This document shows, piece after piece, positions 11,400-23,719 of a stretch of 64,000 nt of DNA; positions within the stretch are counted from its first letter, which is position 1; each line of letters begins with the position of its first letter. A program made the position numbers and the translations under genes. Where the stretch lies: the NCBI RefSeq assembly GCF_020360975.1, contig NW_025408669.1, positions 5,704,001 through 5,768,000 on the forward strand, read 5' to 3'. The DNA comes from Hirsutella rhossiliensis (lineage: Eukaryota; Ascomycota; Sordariomycetes; Hypocreales; Ophiocordycipitaceae). The notes under the pieces are model-generated. The model worked only from the letters and a program-made list of their open reading frames with translations. It did no database searches and was not told the DNA's origin.

Positions 11400-14300
11400 T
11401 CGCCTTAGGATATAATACGCGAGATTATTACCCTTCGATATAAGGTATAGTTACTTAGAAATAGAGGAGGCAACGGATAAGTTAAAGACCTTAGAGAAGT
11501 AGTTAAACTAAAATAGCTAAGACTATTCGACGGTACTTATAGCACTCTTCGAGACTTTCTTACCTAACTTAAGGCCTACTACCGGTTTTACCTTACTAAA
11601 CTCTTAGACTTAGTCGAAAAGGTACTCTACGTAGGAAATTATTTATTTAAAACGGCACTTACTTAGTTTAAACCTATTATAAGGGATTTTCTTAATAACT
11701 AACTAGCGCGATAAGATAATAAGATAAATAAAGTCTTTATTAGTTTCTAAGGATTTAAAGAAGCTATTATAAAGGTATTTAGAATAACCGATAAAGAATA
11801 AGAAGCTAAATAGAAACTTTAAGAACTCCGATAAAGGATCTTAGTATCGGATTATACTACGAAGTTCTATTAAGTTACCTTAAAACTTAATTAAGACGAC
11901 GAACCTCTTATATTACGATTCTACGACGGGCTTAAAGAAGAAGTTAAGGACGAGCTTTATAAGGAAAATCGACCTAATAACCTCTCGGACTATATTACTA
12001 TAGTAGTACGAATTAATAATAGATAATATACGCGACGCTAAGAAAAGAAATAAGGAAGAGGAAACTAAAACCCTTCCTATAAAAATAACTTTAACCGACG
12101 CGCTAACTATAAAAAGAAGCGCGAAACTCCTATTACCTACGCCTATATAACTAACCTAGGTAGGATAGATCTAGATATAATATAGAAAAGTAAAGGAAAG
12201 TGTTTTAACTACGGGAAACTTAGATATTACTTTAAAGAATATAGATAACCTTATAAAGAGAAGAAAACCTACTAGGCACTAGCCCTAGAAGGTAAGAAAT
12301 ACTTAAACGCTATTAATAGATAGGAACTAAAGTATAAACTCCTTAGTTAAACTATATACTACGATAACGAATATATAGTATACCTAAGCGATAAGAATAG
12401 TACTAAATAGTTCTTAAAGCTATTAAGGAAAACCCTTATAATAATATAACGAAGGGATCTTAAAATATAGAAATAAGTTAAATTTATAGAACCGGAATAC
12501 CCCTATCTTAAAGGAGTCTCCTAAGACTAAATTAAGAAGAACGGTAAATAATTCTAGGAAGATATATAAAATAAAAATTAATAATAACGATAGGCAGCCT
12601 ATAAATAATATAATAAAGAAGATATAGATATAGCCCTTATACTTACGAAACTTAGATAATAACCTAAAGAGGGATAACGAAGTATTAACGATATAAGCTT
12701 TAAAGAATAAGAAATACCTAGAGAAATAAAAGATAAGAACGAACTTATACTACTACCCTTATTACTAAGAGAAAATACTATAATTAAAGAATACGCTCTA
12801 TACTTCGAAGAATTTAAAGAAATACTTAAAATTAGAACCTAATAAACACCTTAAATTCTTATAGAAAACTAATAAGCTATATTAATTTAATATTAACCGG
12901 TACTACGTAGAGGAGACTACGCTATAGCTATTGCCGTAGTTAATACCTTTATAGCTCTATAACGAGAATAGTAACTATAAGGAGAATTTGAAGACAATCT
13001 ATAAATACTACTTACTTATAAGCACTATAAGTATATTTTATAGATATTATATATCTACCTAGATTATATAATATACTTCTAAATAAAGGCGTAATACGAC
13101 GCCTTCTTAGTTAGGTTTAAAGGATAAGTACTTTCGAAACCCTACCTAAGTATAGAACTAGACTACTAGAAAATCGATTAACGCTACCTAAACGACTAAG
13201 TTATATTAATAGAACCCGATTATAGCACGCTACTTAAATACCGCGATAATTACGGTTTACTAATAAGATACCTTTCGGAGATATATAAAATCTATAAATA
13301 CGCTAAAATAGAGGAATAGTATAGCGCTACTCGCTCTAAGGTATCCGAACCCTTAATCTTCTAAAGACTTATATAACGAGTTAAATATAATAAAGAAGAT
13401 TATAACGAATATATATACCTAAACTATAGAGTTTATAAATATAAAAAGGTATAAGTATAGTATAAACGATATTACGGTATACTAAAAGATTATTAGTAAT
13501 ATATATAAAGGCTATAAGCTATATTCGACTAAGGAAGAATTAATATAGAAATACTACGCGAAAAATAAAAAGACGCTAAACGAAAACTTAACCTTTAGTA
13601 CGAAAATAAATAAAATTACGAAGTATAGTATATAATTAACTATAAAGTAGTATAATATAAACGATATAGCGTTAAGAAATAAGAAATCTTCGATTAGCTA
13701 TAAGAAATTAGTCTCTTAAGCCTTAATACGATACTACGTAATAAAAATATAAAGAAACGATATTAATAATAAATCGAAGAAGAATACCTAAATAAAATAA
13801 ATAAGGACTAAGTAAAAAACGAGGTATACTATCTATAAAAGGGCTATAGACTAGCACGATATAATAAGATCTAAGGACCCTATATATAGTAATATTAAGC
13901 TATAGCGACTAAATAGTATTAGATATTTAAATCGCGGGATATTATATATATATACTTTTAGACTATAGCGCGATAAGTAATTACGTTTTACCTAAAGTCG
14001 TTAATCGTTACCGACTTATATAGAGATATAAGAAGGATCTATATAAACTTATAAATATCGAAGGAGAGGCCTTTAACTATAATAACGGAATTATTAATTT
14101 AGAGATTAATTACCTTAATATTAATATCTAGGGCTATAATAAATAAGTTAACTTCGATATTATAGATATTAGAGAATATAACCTTATATTAGGGCTTCTA
14201 TAGCTATAGGAGAGCAACCTATTAATTAACTAGAAAACTAGCTAGCTATATTAAAACGAAGATATAAGTTTCTAGGACTAGTAGATTTAAAAGAAAGTAA

Positions 14301-17300
14301 AATTTTACGATAATTTAGCTACTAAATAAGATAAAAGGGATAACCGTTTAAGTAAATTATTATAGGCTTTAGCGATATAAATAAAGATAGTAACCGAACT
14401 AGCGGATATAATAAAATCGACTAATAAGACCTACGTACTAACTAATATAGCTATATAGCCTAGTATCCGATATAAATAAAATAAAGGATATAATATAAAG
14501 ATCTAAAGAGTTATTACTACTTTAAGGAAAGACCTTAAATAAATTAATAAAGAGCTTAAGTTAAGAGAAACTAGCTTTAAAAAGAAAGAATAAAGCCTAT
14601 AAGATAGAATAAAGAATATCCCCTAGGAATACCGGAAATATAATAAACTCTTTAAGGAAGAACTTAAAATAGGGTTACCTAAATATAGTTAATAGGACTA
14701 CGAAATTTATCTTAAGGATAGAATAACGCTAACGTTCTATAAGATCTATAACTTAAACGAAAAGCAACTATAAATACTATACGACTACCTCGACGAAAAT
14801 CTACGAAAGGGATATATATAAATATTAATATCTAAAGTAGGCTATCTAGTTATATTTATTTTAAAGAAAAACGGTAAGCTTCGACTAGTTATCGACTATA
14901 GACGCCTAAATAATATTATAATAAAGGACTAAATACTATTACCGCTTATATCGGAACTATAAGATCGACTATATAGTAAAAAATAGTTTATAGCCCTTAA
15001 CCTTAAAGGCGCCTATAATTTAATACGTATAAAAAAGGGACGCGAATAGATAATAGCCTTTAAAACGAAATTCAGATTATTTAAATATCTAGTAATACTA
15101 TTTAGACTTATAAATATACTAGCTACCTTTTAATAGATAATTAATAATATCCTATATAAATACTTAGATATCTTTATAGTAGTATACTTAGATAATATCC
15201 TAATCTTCTCGGATACCTTAAAAGAATATAAGGAATACGTCTATAAGGTACTCCGCGTACTTTAGAATACGAAGTTACTAGTTAAACTAAAGAAAAGTAA
15301 GTTCTATATATAAAAAGTAGACTTCCTTAGATATACGATCTTACTAAGAGAGATATAAATATAATAAGATAAAATTAACTTAGTTAAAGAATAGCTAACG
15401 CTAAAGAACGTTAAGGATATATAAAGTTTCCTAGGATTTATAAATTACTACCGACGATTTATTAAAGATTTCGGAAAGATTATAGTACTACTATACGACT
15501 TAATAAAAAAGGAAAAAGAATTTATATAGGACGATAAAGCTAATAAAGCTTTCGAATATATTAAAACTACGATTATATAAGAACTAGTCTTAACTACCTT
15601 CGATCTAAAATAATAAATCGAACTTAAAACCGATATATTAGACTTTACTCTAAGAGTATAAATCGGATAAAAAGATAAGGAAGGAAGACTATAACTAATT
15701 ATATTCTACTCGAAGAAGCTATATAGCGTAGAACTTAATTACCCTATCTATAATAAAGAATTCCTTATAATTATTTAAGCTTTTAAGGAATTTCGATACT
15801 ACCTTCTTAAAAGTAAATATAAAGTTAAGGTCTATATAGACTATAAGAATATCTTATATTTTATAACGACGTAATAGTTAAATAGATAATAGATCCGATA
15901 GGCCGAATACTTATTAGAATTTAACTATAAAATAATCTATAGAAAAGGAATAGAAAACGGTCGAGCTAATACCCTTAGTCGACGAAGTAACTATAATATA
16001 AGGGCACTTATAGTAGAAGGACAGCTCCTAGAAATCAACGAAAATAGGAACTACTAATAACGATAGCTAAATATAATATTTAAAGTATAACCTAATAACT
16101 CGACTTACTAGAAGATCCTAAAATAGATAAAAGAATATAAAGCACTAAATAGATATAATATAGGATATTTAGAAGTTCTAATATATAAAAATAAAATCTA
16201 GATACTACTAGAATTACGAGATAAAGTTATATAAGATATATATAAATATCTAATATATAGATACTAAGGAATCTAAAGAATAATAGAATAGATTAAACGG
16301 TAATATAACTTCCTATAGCTTAAGGAAGTAGTATAATAAGTTATTAAAAAATATAAACTTTACGTATAAAGTAAAGCTAAACGATATAAGCTATATAGAG
16401 AATTATAACCGCTACTAGTACTAGAGAAGCTATAAGATTTAATAGCTTTTAATTATATTATAAAGCTACTACCGTTAAAAGAACCTATAACTAACGTTAA
16501 GTATAATAGTATATTCGTTATTACTAACCGATTAACGAAATACGGATACTTCTTACTATATAAAGAAGTAAGCAATATAGAAGAGCTAGTATATATATTC
16601 CTATAAATAATTATTAGTAATTATAGACTACTAAACGAGATTATCTTTAATAGAGGAAGTATATTTATAGCTAAGTTTTAGTAAGCCCTTATAGTATAAT
16701 TAAGGACGAAATATAAGCTTAGTATAGCTTATTACCTATAAATAGATAGATAAATAGAACGACTTAACTAAACGCTTAAATAATATTTACGATACTATAT
16801 TAGCTACGAATAAAACGATTAAGCTAAATAGCTACTAATAGCGTAACTAGCTTATAATAGCTTAGTTATAGAAATAACTAAGCTCTTACTAATATACGCT
16901 AATTACGGATATAACCTAGAAGTATTTAAGGTTACTCGATAAGGACTATAAGCGGAACGAGCAATACTATAAATAGATTAACTACGAAAATTATATAAAG
17001 AAATATAATAAGAACTTTAATTTATTAGAGAACGAATATCTACTTACTATAATAGGAAAAGATTATAGGGACTAATATTTTAAGAGGGAGATATAGTCTA
17101 CCTTATACGACGAAATATTAAAACGAAACGACTAAGTAATAAATTAGATTTTAAGAAACTTAGACCGTTTAAGGTTAAGAAAACTATTTTAAAAGTTAAC
17201 TACGAACTTTCGCTACTAATAATAATACGGATATACCCGATATTTTATATCTTATTATTAGAACTAGCGCTATAAAACGCTAAACTATAAGAAAAAATTA

Positions 17301-17480
17301 AAGTCAACGATAATTAAGAATATAAAGTAGAATAAATACTAGATATAAGAAAAGGTTAGTAATAAGAATACCTTATTAAGTAGAAGGGATATAGACTAAA
17401 GGAAAATACCTAGGAACTACTTAAGCACTTAACTTACTACGGCTCTCTACTTCGATAATTTTACTAAAAGGTTTAGGAGG
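11400..17480 (+). pseudogene. Gypsy gag-pol, RIP-destroyed
   Basis: Stops pervade every frame, yet motifs appear in order. A Gag CCHC knuckle lies at 12,200-12,245 and now reads C-F-N-Y-G-K-L-R-Y, with Cys and His changed to Tyr and Gly to Arg exactly as RIP would do. Reverse transcriptase blocks are readable from about 14,830 (KKNGKLRLVIDYRRLN). The catalytic YLDD has become YLDN at about 15,184-15,200. An integrase core appears at about 16,510 (VITNRLTKYGYF). A chromodomain lies at about 17,315-17,430 (YLIKWKGYRLKENTWEPL). The chromodomain would have directed integration to heterochromatin. No functional protein can be made. Confidence 0.88.
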
Positions 17481-18200
17481 GATTAAAGGACTAAGATCTA
17501 TAAACTCCTCGCTAATACTAAACAAGGACTAATTTACCTCGTTAGGAACGCCTAACGATTATAAGTTATTTACTACCTAATACTTATATATATCGAGCGT
17601 AGGTAAAACGCTATCCTCGGTATCTACTTCTTAGATACTACGACGAAATAACTTAGAACTCTTTTCCTTTATATAATTCCGAATTTTCCGGATATAAGCT
17701 AAACGATTAACGGTAATAGATATTTACGACTAAAGGTTCGTAAGCTATACCTAAAGCTCTAATAAGGCTTCCCTAGCTTCCTCCTCTTCGGAATATAGCC
17801 TACGCTACTCCGCTAATAATTTAGTTACTAAAAGAAATACGTTAGCTACTACGCGTAGAAAGAATTAGAAGATACCTATAAGAAGAGGCTACTAAAATAC
17901 TATTATAATAGGGACGACTACTAGTAATATAATTATTATAGCGCGAAGAATTTTCGGCTATCTAATAATTCGTCTTCTTCGCCTTAAAGTATCGAGTATA
18001 CGGTATATCGGTAGGATCTCTACTTAAGTTAATATATTCGGTAAGAGTAGCGCGCTTAGAGGCTTTTTAGGAACGATTTTTTAGTATACGACTAGATATA
18101 CTATTAGTAGTATATCCTAAAAGGATAAAGAAATAAGGAACGATATACTTACGCATAACGCGATAAGGGTATATTTATATACGGCGGCTAAGGCAGCTAT
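17470..18200 (-). pseudogene. Antisense accessory ORF remnant inside the Gypsy element
   Basis: Between the chromodomain and the 3' LTR the minus strand, read through RIP stops, looks like protein while the plus strand does not. From high to low coordinates it shows a basic segment (KASKRATLTEYINLSRDP), then in a shifted frame a hydrophobic run (AIIIILLVVVPIIIVF), then a heptad-like acidic/leucine segment (SEEEEAREALLEL) and a tail ending near SLFSISEEFIDL. That suggests a small protein with one membrane segment and a coiled coil, transcribed opposite to gag-pol. I do not recognise the family. The frame change may be an intron or an indel. Confidence 0.45.
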
Positions 18201-18221
18201 AGTAGGTCTTACGGATAAGAC

Positions 18222-18236
18222 TAAAAGGAGGGGAGA
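18222..18236 (+). other. Gypsy polypurine tract
   Basis: The purine run aaaaggaggggaga lies just upstream of the 3' LTR start at 18,242, in the expected position for the plus-strand primer. Confidence 0.65.
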
Positions 18237-18241
18237 TATTA

Positions 18242-18696
18242 TATTACGACCACGGCTACTAGGCCGCTAACGGTCGACCGCGTTAAGCACGTAATACGGT
18301 CTAATAGATAAATAGTCGGCACGACTATCTAATAGATATAGGATCGAGGAGATCGTAGAGATCTAAGCGATCTAGGATTAACGAGATTACTACGCTCTAT
18401 ACGATCTAACGTTAGGGATTATAGCTAGGCCTATAATCTAAGGATAGTCTCTATAGGTATATATAGCTACCTACTTTTACTCCTTTAAATAGATAGCTCG
18501 ATAGCTTTTAATATATTATAGATCTTTATTACGATTCTATCTCTAATTCTAATTACCTAGTTATAGTCTACGGTCTATAACCTCCGACTTATTACTAACG
18601 TAATATACTTATTATTGCTTAGACCACGCCCTATTATATCTACTAATATAAACCCCTCGATAGGTTTATCCCTTAGGAATAACGCCGGTCGTTATA
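18242..18696 (+). repeat. Gypsy 3' LTR
   Basis: 455 bp, collinear with the 5' LTR. It begins tattacgaccacgg and ends cgccggtcgttata, directly before the gcccc duplication. Confidence 0.92.
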
Positions 18697-19205
18697 GCCC
18701 CTTAACTAGAAAAATAAAAACCTAGGGCTAATACTAGTAACTTAATAAGTATAGCGTAAAGCTAGTATAATAACTTAATTACTAGCCTAGCTAAAGGCCG
18801 GTATTAATAAAAATAGCCTACTAAGCCTTATAATAGAAAAATAAAGTAAAGCCTAAGAAGATATTATTATAAGATAAGGTTAAAGATAATTATATAATTA
18901 ACTATTAACTAAAAACGCTTATACTATTAATTAACGCTATATACCCCGCGTATATAAAGGAGTTACTTTCTAAGGTTACTTTATTATAAGGCTAATATAA
19001 TTCCGACTAACTATAACGATACCTAAGATAGCTAGCGTAAGATTCCTATATATTATAACCGCGACTTAGTATAAGGGTAAACTAGCTATAAAAGAGGGGA
19101 GGGTTTTCCTTTAAGTACTTTAGTTTTTCCTTCTTATTTAACGCTAAAGTTCTAGATACCTTTAGATAGGTTACTAGTATAATCTTAATAATAATATAAA
19201 GCTAA

Positions 19206-19755
19206 TAAGGGAGAGATAAGTATTATAATATAATTAATATTACTTTACTAAGTAATAAGGAGTTAAAAGAAGTAAAGGAGATAAAGGAAGTAAAGGAGAT
19301 AAAGGAAAGTAACTCTTATTAAGAAGAATAAGTTTAAAGCTATAAGAAAAAGTAAAAAGGCTATATAGTAATAAAAGTAATAGTCGCTTCCTTTATAAAG
19401 AGAACTAGATATAAAGAGAATATTTACCGCGATAATAGGACTTTAAATATTAAAAGGATAGTTAAGGTAAAAGATAAATAATATCTATAAGATCTTATCC
19501 TTTAATTTAATATTACTTTTAGCTATATAGCCTATATATATTTTATAGGTGCCTTATATTAAGATAAGTATAAACGATTAATATAATAAAACTAAATAGG
19601 TAATACCTATATATAGCCCGAATATACCTATATATATTTTTAGGTACCTATTTTAAATTTACCTACCTACTAAGTATTTATAGTAGCCCTAAAATAGCCC
19701 GTGGGTAGGTATAGGTAGCCTATAAGCAAATACCTATAGGTATTTTTAAGTCTAT
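19206..19755. other. RIP-degraded sequence up to the euchromatin boundary
   Basis: Lysine-codon-rich, AT-rich sequence without an open frame or recognisable element. CA and TG reappear from about 19,725-19,765, which I take as the boundary. Confidence 0.55.
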
Positions 19756-20853
19756 AATCAAGGCTGCTTTATAAGCGACGTGGCGTGAAGTGGAAGGATT
19801 CAGTTGCGAAGGAACGCCAGCCCAGGGCTGCGCAAGCTCACATTAACCACAACCTCCCGCTGGGGCTTAGAGGACCATGGACATGGTTGCCCTCACGAGG
19901 CATCAACTTCGACTAGTAACGGACGGGATTATCATACAATTGAAAGTGTTTGCTTTAAGCTTCCAAGCTAGTTCAGATTATTGTCTTGGCAGACGATCAT
20001 GGGGTCTTGGAGTATTGTGAATAAACTTTTGGGAGTTCGTAAGGCTGATGGAGGGTCGCCAACACTCAAAGATACACTATGTACCAGCAAAAATCGGCAT
20101 CATGGAGAAATTTCTTCACGAGAGTGAATAGCAAGAGGGCGCGGTGGGGATTGATTTCCTCCAGCTGGGCAAGGGGCTATCAAAATGAGTCTTGTTCTTT
20201 GTCCCGTAGCAAATCTCTATTCGGCCCAGATTCTCTAGAAATCTCCTCTTTTAATTGGGTGTTATGCGTCTCGTCTTATACATTGCGCTCACCTCGCGCG
20301 GGGGATAATCCCCCACAGTAGGGCCCCTCCCTAATGGGGGGACTACAAGCTCAAAATATTAATTTATTTTTAAATTCTCCGCATGAATATAAAGATTTAA
20401 AACTAAGGGAACCCTTCACCGACTGGCTTGGACGCTCGAGTACGTTTTTCTGCAGTTAAAGCTTTCCAGAAAATTTCGAAAGATTTACTGTCAAGGGATA
20501 GCCCTGTGTATAGTAGTAGCTAGTGACCTTATGTACGTTTGCTTTGGCGGGTTGGGCCGAATAGAGGTTTGCTAAGGGACAAATAGTAATACTCTTGAAA
20601 ATCTCGCCCTGACTAGGTAACCAGCAAAATTGCCACGACAGTCATCCGTAGGTAGCATATATGATTATATTGGTGAGTGTCTGCTGAACGATGCCTTTGG
20701 CACGAGTGGCATTCCCACCAAAAAAATGCTGACAATGATGCTTATGCCGTGCCATTGTGCGTGCCTCTCAAGTCTTTCCCTTTTGCAGCAGTTAGGCAGG
20801 TGTTAAAGCGCCATGTGGGCAGTCTAATCCATACAGAGAATTCTTGTGCAGTC
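19756..20853. other. Boundary region, no supported gene
   Basis: Normal base composition but no convincing gene. An 80-codon frame at 20,079-20,321 has no protein-like features. A short AT-rich patch lies at about 20,345-20,400. Confidence 0.5.
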
Positions 20854-21141
20854 TTAGCCATATCTGCTGCCGGTATGAAACGTCGGGCCCGGTTTGCTGG
20901 AACCGTTAGATTGGGACGCACGCTCTGTGAAATGGTTCTCGTGCTTGACGGTCATGTCCTCGGATTGCTCGATGGGCACGTTGATAGATGGCTCGACTGC
21001 CGAGCCGGACTCAATCTTAGTGGCGGCGCGTTGTTGTTCAAGCCTGGAGGAATCGCGCAAAGTGCGATCGTGGACGGTGGGGAGCGCGAGAGCCTGGGCG
21101 GTCAGCGAGAGGGCCAAGAGCGAGAAGAAAGAAGACTTCAT
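20854..21141 (-). CDS. Small secreted protein (candidate)
   Basis: A 95-residue frame whose first ~21 residues form a textbook signal peptide: Met-Lys, a hydrophobic core (SFFSLLALSLTAQALAL) and a small-residue cleavage region before Pro. The mature part is hydrophilic, has no cysteines and carries charged patches (for example VKHENHFTE). No conserved domain is recognised. The ATG at 21,141 is chosen because the signal peptide starts there. It lies only ~1.1 kb from the RIP block, the genome compartment where small secreted proteins often accumulate in plant- or insect-associated fungi. An undetected downstream exon cannot be excluded. The overlapping plus-strand frames look like shadows. Confidence 0.5.
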   Translation of the reverse strand: MKSSFFSLLALSLTAQALALPTVHDRTLRDSSRLEQQRAATKIESGSAVEPSINVPIEQSEDMTVKHENHFTERASQSNGSSKPGPTFHTGSRYG

Positions 21142-22668
21142 GATGAAAAGAGTCTGCTGTGTTTTCCAAAGGGGGATATGGCATTCAACCGGTAGCTAGT
21201 GGTGGGCGTTGAGCGGCTGTTTTAAACTAGAGAAGGTGGAGATATCTTTGACAATGTCGCCGACGGTGGAGTAGACAATGAGGCGTGAGTGGCCCTCCCG
21301 ACCGCCGACATGGTAATATTTCGTTTTCCAACCACATTATTAGCCAAGGTCGAGACGCAAAGGAGTCATGCCCCAATACATGCATAGACCGTTTGGTGGC
21401 GGAGCGAGTTAATATAGTTAACCCTTGGCTATAACGATAAAATTTGCATAGCATTCCTATTATTATAGCTAGACATCTATTTATTATACCTAGAGAAATA
21501 GGACTTGGGTCTTTTTTACTTGTTTATTAAGGGATCGCTATTAAGACTTATTACTAGATACCTCTTAATATATTGTTATGCCACTGCTGCGTCTTGTGAC
21601 TCTTCCCAAAGGAGATGCGGCAAGTGCGTGAAAATTGCAGAGGAGAATGTAAGGGTATTTCGTCAGACAACGGAGGCAAAAGTCGTTTGATTCTTTCAAG
21701 AGCAGAAGTAGGTGCAGCGTGTTAATTATTAATACACTGTGTTTTCTTCTTTTCCTCTACCTCAAGCCCCTCTTTCTCTGGCTTCCAAATGTATTTGGGA
21801 AATCCCTTATAACTGTAATTTTAATGTCTCCTCTTTGACCCCTCTTTTTCAGCTGTTGCCAGCTTTTCCGTCTAATCTTTCGCTGCTGCTCGGCGTACAT
21901 TCGTTTCGTGCTATCCGTGGGCTCGCAGGCGGAGATTAGCTTCCACCGGCCTACTCTACGCGCTTTAGGGGCACGAAAATTCCTACGATATTCGCACCTC
22001 GAAACAGAAAGCATAAGGAATGACTATTCTGACGCCCCATCGTCTGTGTCGCCATCTTCTACATCCCTTTCATCATTACTAATTCTTTCGCCAATATTCT
22101 CTTCTTCGTTGCCGAAGCTCCCCATCCTCAAGCTTAATGCGCTGAACCTGAGTTACTCGATCAAGGAGCTCTTGCTAGATGCAGTTAGGAAGTTTGAATA
22201 CACAGATAATAGACAAAAGGCGAGATTGCGGAGCCACCTGCAGTTGAGGCACCACTTCAATACGGCTAAGAAGTAGTGCTATATGCTGAACGCCCGTTTA
22301 TGTAACCGTCTAGAGATGACATTTGTGTCCCCCGGCAATGGTATTCCGATCCATATGGCGCCAACACGAGCGGTACCAGCCCAGGCCTTACATCAACACG
22401 AGAGTGCAGTCATGGCCAAAAATTCCCGCCGCCTCAACGCCCCGTGATAAGGCGAGACGCCAGAAACCCGGCTTGCTGGGCAAACTTGTACCCGGAACAA
22501 CACGAGCTGCTGAGTCTGACCAGTTGCAACTCGAGCATTTCATAGCTCTATATAGATTTCTGCCTGCCCTGTGAAAGCGTATCCTTAAGTCACATCAATA
22601 GCCCGTGAGATTTAAGCCGCCGACTTCATAGAACGAAGACTGTGCAGCTTTCTCTCATGTACTTAGAA
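21142..22668. other. Intergenic, possible gene relics
   Basis: Several 60-120-codon frames occur on both strands with no recognisable motif. The minus strand between about 21,760 and 22,280 has Arg/Lys/Gln-rich pieces in changing frames that could be a decayed gene, but none can be modelled. No RNA gene seen. Confidence 0.45.
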
Positions 22669-23719
22669 TCACACCGGGCATTTGAGTCTCCCGTAAGTGA
22701 GCATCTCGCCGGGCGCTTCGATTTGCACAATGCTCCCTCGATCAAGCACGACCAACTTATTGAAACCGTGAATAGTGTTCAGCCGATGGACGACAGAGAC
22801 GACGGTATGCCCCGAAAACTCAGTGCTGAGGGCCTCAAGCATCACCTTTTCCGTCTCGTAGTCGACGCCGCTCATGGCCTCGTCCATGATAAGCACGCTG
22901 CTCTCATGCTTACGCAGAATCGCGCGTGCGAGACAGAGCAGCTGCATCTGGCCATGAGAGAGGGCGAGATGCTCTACTTCGGTATCTAGGGAACCACTTT
23001 GGCGGATTGCGGTCCAGACCTGCAGTCTTTGCAGCAAGGCAATCATGTTGTCGTCTGTGATTATCTGCTCGGACGGGAAGTGAGTGCGAGGAAGCAAGTT
23101 GGAACGCAACGAGCCAGGGAACAGAACGGGATTCTGCGGAATGACGATCAAGCCTTGTCGAAGAGCTTGGTTCGGGATACGTGAAATATCCACTCCGTCG
23201 ATCAAGATGGTGCCCTCGTAGTTTATCAAGCCGAACAGGGTAGAAATAAGGGACGATTTCCCGCTGCCAGTGCGTCCACAGATGGCAATCTTTTGGCCGG
23301 GCCGGATGTCAAGCGATAGGCCGTGGAGAACCGCCTCTTTGCCTTTTGGCGTTGCATAGCCTGCCTCGATGTTTTGCCACTGTAGGTGTCCCAAGCGTGG
23401 CCAGGACGCGGGGAGCTCCACCGTCGCATGTATACCCAGTGACGGCTCGGCCTCCTGTGACGTGGCCTTGGTAAACTCTTTGAGGCGCGAGATGGCGCCA
23501 AGCGAGGTCTCGAGTGACGTCCAAGATGACAAGAGATTGGCAAGTGACTCGCTGAATCCCAGGGCGCTGTACATAGCGATGGCCATGTTTCCGGGTATGG
23601 ACGAGCCGGCAAGGACCCCAAAGAACATCAGGAGCACCGCTGCCGCATCAACCAATAGGTCAAGGACCAATGTAAGCCAGCGCTGTATCGAGTAGAGAAG
23701 ATAGTGTGGGCGTTGAGAT

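Larger units (their letters stand above)
10839..18696 (+). mobile_element. Ty3/Gypsy chromovirus, RIP-inactivated
   Basis: A complete 7,858-bp element on the plus strand with 455-bp LTRs (10,839-11,293 and 18,242-18,696) and target duplication gcccc (10,834-10,838 and 18,697-18,701). The pre-insertion site is confirmed by SINE copy 2, which reads aggccccctaac without a break. Motif order in the interior is Gag zinc knuckle, reverse transcriptase, RNase H, integrase, chromodomain. This order and the chromodomain place it among chromoviruses. About 0.8 kb after the chromodomain carries an antisense frame. All frames are interrupted by RIP stops. Confidence 0.94.
10571..19193 (+). mobile_element. 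tRNA-headed SINE-like repeat, copy 3 (split by Gypsy)
   Basis: The head (acccttatagtatagtagtt) and body lie at 10,571-10,838. The rest of the body and the aatcttaataataat tail lie at 18,697-19,193. The 12-bp repeat atataaagctaa occurs at 10,559-10,570 and again at 19,194-19,205, enclosing both halves and proving they are one insertion. After removing the Gypsy element and its 5-bp duplication, the unit is about 760 bp, close to copy 1 (784 bp). The tRNA-like head is complete here, with B-box-derived agtttaaatc. All of it is RIP-mutated. Confidence 0.75.
1..19755. other. RIP-mutated AT-rich repeat block
   Basis: The whole block is AT-rich, made of TA steps, and almost free of CA and TG dinucleotides, while CG and GC islands persist. 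That is the footprint of repeat-induced point mutation (C to T in CpA context on either strand). No long open frame survives, although retroelement protein motifs can still be read through the stops. The block ends sharply at about 19,725-19,765, where CA-containing normal sequence begins. It is packed with nested retroelements and SINE-like repeats, listed separately. One short interval (3,430-3,905) has normal CA/TG content. Confidence 0.93.

Noticed and set aside
20677..21195. 172-codon plus-strand frame
   Set aside because: Lies antisense to the secreted-protein frame, has no motif, and the minus strand has a textbook signal peptide.
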